A stretch of 41,420 bases of DNA, from NCBI GenBank assembly GCA_012729655.1, contig JAAYCS010000098.1:1-41420 (forward strand), given 5' to 3'. Of this stretch, positions 40,957 to 41,420 are shown piece after piece (positions within the stretch are counted from its first letter, which is position 1; every line of letters begins with the position of its first letter). A model generated the notes under the pieces. That model made no database searches. It was not told the origin of the DNA and saw nothing but the letters and a program-made list of their open reading frames with translations. The position numbers and the translations under genes are program-made. This DNA comes from Desulfovibrionales bacterium. Lineage in GTDB: Bacteria; Desulfobacterota; Desulfovibrionia; Desulfovibrionales; Desulfomicrobiaceae.

Positions 40957-41420
40957 TTACATGCGCTCGGGGGCGGCGACTCCCAGGAGGTCGAGGCCCG
41001 TTCTGAGCACCCCGGCCACGGCCGAGAAGAGCAGGATGCGGGCCAGCAGCAGGTCCTGGTTTTCCCCGGACAGGATGTGGTGCACCGTGTAGTAGCGGTG
41101 CAGGAGGCCGGCCAGTTCCTGCAGGTAGTAGCTGACATGGTGCGGCGAAAGGGTCCGCGTGGCCAGCTCCACCGTGTCGGCGAATGCGTCCAGGCACGTG
41201 CACAGGGCCTTGTCCTCGGGCGTGTTCAGGAGGGCCATGAGGCCCATGCCCGGGGCGGGCAGGCTGACGCCCTGCTCCCGGGCCTTGCGCATCAGGGAGC
41301 AGATGCGGGCGTGGGCGTACTGCACGTAGTAGACAGGGTTTTCCATGGACTGCTGCTTGACCGCGTCCAGGTCGAAATCCAGGTGGGCGTCGCTCTTGCG
41401 GGACAGGAAGATGAAGCGGG
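40957..41420 (-). CDS. argS: Arginyl-tRNA synthetase, C-terminal part
   Basis: Only the last 153 codons are inside the window; the reading frame runs off the right edge. The segment SDAHLDFDLDAVKQQSMENP, then YYVQYAHARICS, is the conserved end of the ArgS catalytic core. The remaining 110 residues form the DALR anticodon-binding domain and end in GLDLLGVAAPERM. It charges tRNA-Arg. It is the first visible gene of the minus-strand series with the SPOR gene, speB and the methyltransferase gene. Confidence 0.95.
   Translation of the reverse strand, partial: RFIFLSRKSDAHLDFDLDAVKQQSMENPVYYVQYAHARICSLMRKAREQGVSLPAPGMGLMALLNTPEDKALCTCLDAFADTVELATRTLSPHHVSYYLQELAGLLHRYYTVHHILSGENQDLLLARILLFSAVAGVLRTGLDLLGVAAPERM

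Overview
The window reads as chromosomal core sequence of a GC-rich, Gram-negative anaerobe, most likely a sulfate-reducing deltaproteobacterium of the Desulfovibrionales (Desulfovibrio/Desulfomicrobium type). That placement is inferred from a class I hybrid cluster protein, a complete Tol-Pal system, an OpgG/OpgH pair, the rSAM/selenodomain-associated transferase pair, FeoA/FeoB genes next to a DtxR-type regulator, and dense unidirectional operons. No rRNA, tRNA, CRISPR array, prophage or insertion sequence was recognised.

Layout. 1-2700 (minus): a nitroreductase, then nth-tgt. 2786-9887 (plus): cutA, miaB, a bifunctional-nuclease-family protein, a PHP phosphoesterase and tolQ-tolR-tolA-tolB-pal, closed by a strong terminator. 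10161-15980 (minus): opgG, a small membrane protein and opgH for periplasmic glucan synthesis, with a YihY-type membrane protein upstream. 16145-19545: hcp (minus) divergent from an FAD oxidoreductase and a four-cluster ferredoxin (plus), with a perfect FNR-type palindrome between them. 19740-23089: a COG2509 flavoprotein, a conserved SLOG-like protein on the opposite strand, two doubtful small genes and greA. 23175-28192 (minus): DtxR-type regulator, feoA, feoB, a second feoA, two rSAM/selenodomain-associated transferases and a YciH-type SUI1 protein, tightly packed or overlapping downstream of the regulator. 28374-31021 (minus): uppP, a CYTH protein and an M29 aminopeptidase. 31142-31957 (plus): a DapF-fold racemase resembling CntK. 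31958-35817 (minus): a lone flagellar hook gene with a sigma-54-like promoter, a small membrane protein with a CPBP protease, and htpX. 36022-41420 (minus): a long-chain acyl-CoA ligase, then argS (5' end outside the window), a SPOR protein, speB and an RlmD/TrmA-type methyltransferase.

How the genes work together. Most of the content is envelope maintenance (Tol-Pal, OpgGH, UppP, HtpX, CPBP protease, SPOR protein), translation and RNA modification (Tgt, MiaB, GreA, YciH, RlmD-like, ArgS), iron uptake with its regulator, and nitrosative or redox stress (Hcp and its divergent partners).

The most distinctive points are: (1) the hcp promoter, whose palindrome is centred at -41.5 from the predicted transcription start, facing an FAD/Fe-S pair that could feed electrons to Hcp; (2) an OpgH that lacks the usual N-terminal cytoplasmic domain while a separate single-span protein lies between opgG and opgH; (3) an orphan CntK-like racemase; (4) a DtxR-type regulator with a C-terminal cysteine cluster beside a feoA-feoB-feoA arrangement; (5) an uncharted stretch before greA, where a strong terminator lies inside a possible gene.
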